Source: Paenibacillus sp. (lineage in GTDB: Bacteria; Bacillota; Bacilli; Paenibacillales; YIM-B00363). From it: 64,000 bases of DNA. Below, in pieces: positions 63,902 through 64,000 of the stretch (positions are counted from its first letter, which is position 1; every line of letters starts with the position of its first letter). The DNA lies in NCBI RefSeq assembly GCF_035645195.1, contig NZ_DASQNA010000030.1:62001-126000 (forward strand), written 5' to 3'. The notes under the pieces were generated by a model. That model was given only the letters and a program-made list of their open reading frames with translations, was not told the DNA's origin and did not search any database. The translations under genes were made by a program, and so were the position numbers.

Positions 63902-64000
63902 GTGCTGGGGATCAATGAAAACTTGAGAGGCAAAGTGGCCGTCGTCACCGGCGGAAGCGGCGTGCTGTGCGGCGCCATGGCCGTCGAGCTGGGACGCCAG
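63902..64000 (+). CDS. uxuB: SDR-type D-mannonate oxidoreductase (3' truncated by window end)
   Basis: The first 33 codons are visible: GTG start, MLGINENLRGKVAVV and then the SDR nucleotide-binding motif TGGSGVLCGAMA. This variant motif and the position after uxuA fit the SDR form of fructuronate reductase (D-mannonate:NAD oxidoreductase) of Gram-positive bacteria. The catalytic Ser/Tyr/Lys lie beyond the window. A weak GAGG lies just before the GTG. Confidence 0.72.
   Translation, partial: MLGINENLRGKVAVVTGGSGVLCGAMAVELGRQ

Noticed and set aside
1-64000. tRNA, rRNA, riboswitch or mobile-element genes
   Set aside because: No cloverleaf-like sequence, transposase motif, terminal inverted repeats or recognised riboswitch core was found by reading; small structured RNAs cannot be excluded without covariance-model searches.

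Overview
The window reads as a chromosomal segment of a spore-forming Firmicute of the Paenibacillaceae type (Paenibacillus/Cohnella-like). The evidence is GC-rich coding with AGGAGG-type ribosome binding sites, several YesM/YesN-type two-component systems, CUT1 sugar importers paired with glycoside hydrolases, a CotD-like coat protein, and a PerR-type box in front of ahpCF. No rRNA, tRNA, CRISPR array, transposase or phage gene was seen. No stretch longer than about 300 bases lacks a gene or gene remnant.

Layout. (1) 1-4389: 3' part of a multidomain GH38 mannosidase-like enzyme. (2) 10248-4454, minus strand: a fructan/sucrose locus of LacI regulator, binding lipoprotein, two permeases and GH32 fructosidase; its promoter overlaps a tandem pair of 16-bp LacI-type operators. 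(3) 10469-11218: PhyH-family dioxygenase. (4) 11418-22517: importer and rhamnoside locus (two permeases, GH78, YesM kinase, YesN regulator, binding lipoprotein, GH1), followed by a deletion scar joining the 5' end of a second GH1 gene to the 3' end of a GH43 gene. (5) 23045-31347: GH43 enzyme, kinase/regulator pair, binding lipoprotein and two permeases. (6) 31574-39537: two permeases, binding lipoprotein, membrane-bound AraC regulator, GH115 alpha-glucuronidase. (7) 39646-49046: coat-like protein, ahpC-ahpF, DUF2306-like membrane protein, MFS exporter, SDR, a LysR gene that lost its DNA-binding end, an intact LysR and transketolase. (8) 49204-51026: Gfo/Idh/MocA dehydrogenase and ThuA-like protein. 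(9) 51962-61984: AraC regulator (minus), then an importer with GH66 dextranase-like lipoprotein, kinase, regulator and a second binding lipoprotein. (10) 62115-64000: FadR-type GntR regulator, uxuA and the start of uxuB.

How it works together. Five CUT1 importers are encoded here without any ATPase gene, so a shared MsmX/MsmK-like ATPase elsewhere is implied. Extracellular or imported plant and microbial glycans (fructans, rhamnosides, glucuronoxylan, dextran) would be cut by the linked hydrolases. Glucuronate freed by GH115 could enter the UxuA/UxuB branch, and pentoses could enter via transketolase.

Most notable signals. Two conserved candidate operator families flank the two-component loci (11300/19549 and 22938/27572). 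An HK-RR-binding-protein arrangement resembles a three-component sugar sensor (57346-61984). Shared TTTGCG inverted-repeat arrays precede two neighbouring membrane-protein genes (42244 and 43099). Two deletion-like joins occur at about 22580 and 45250.
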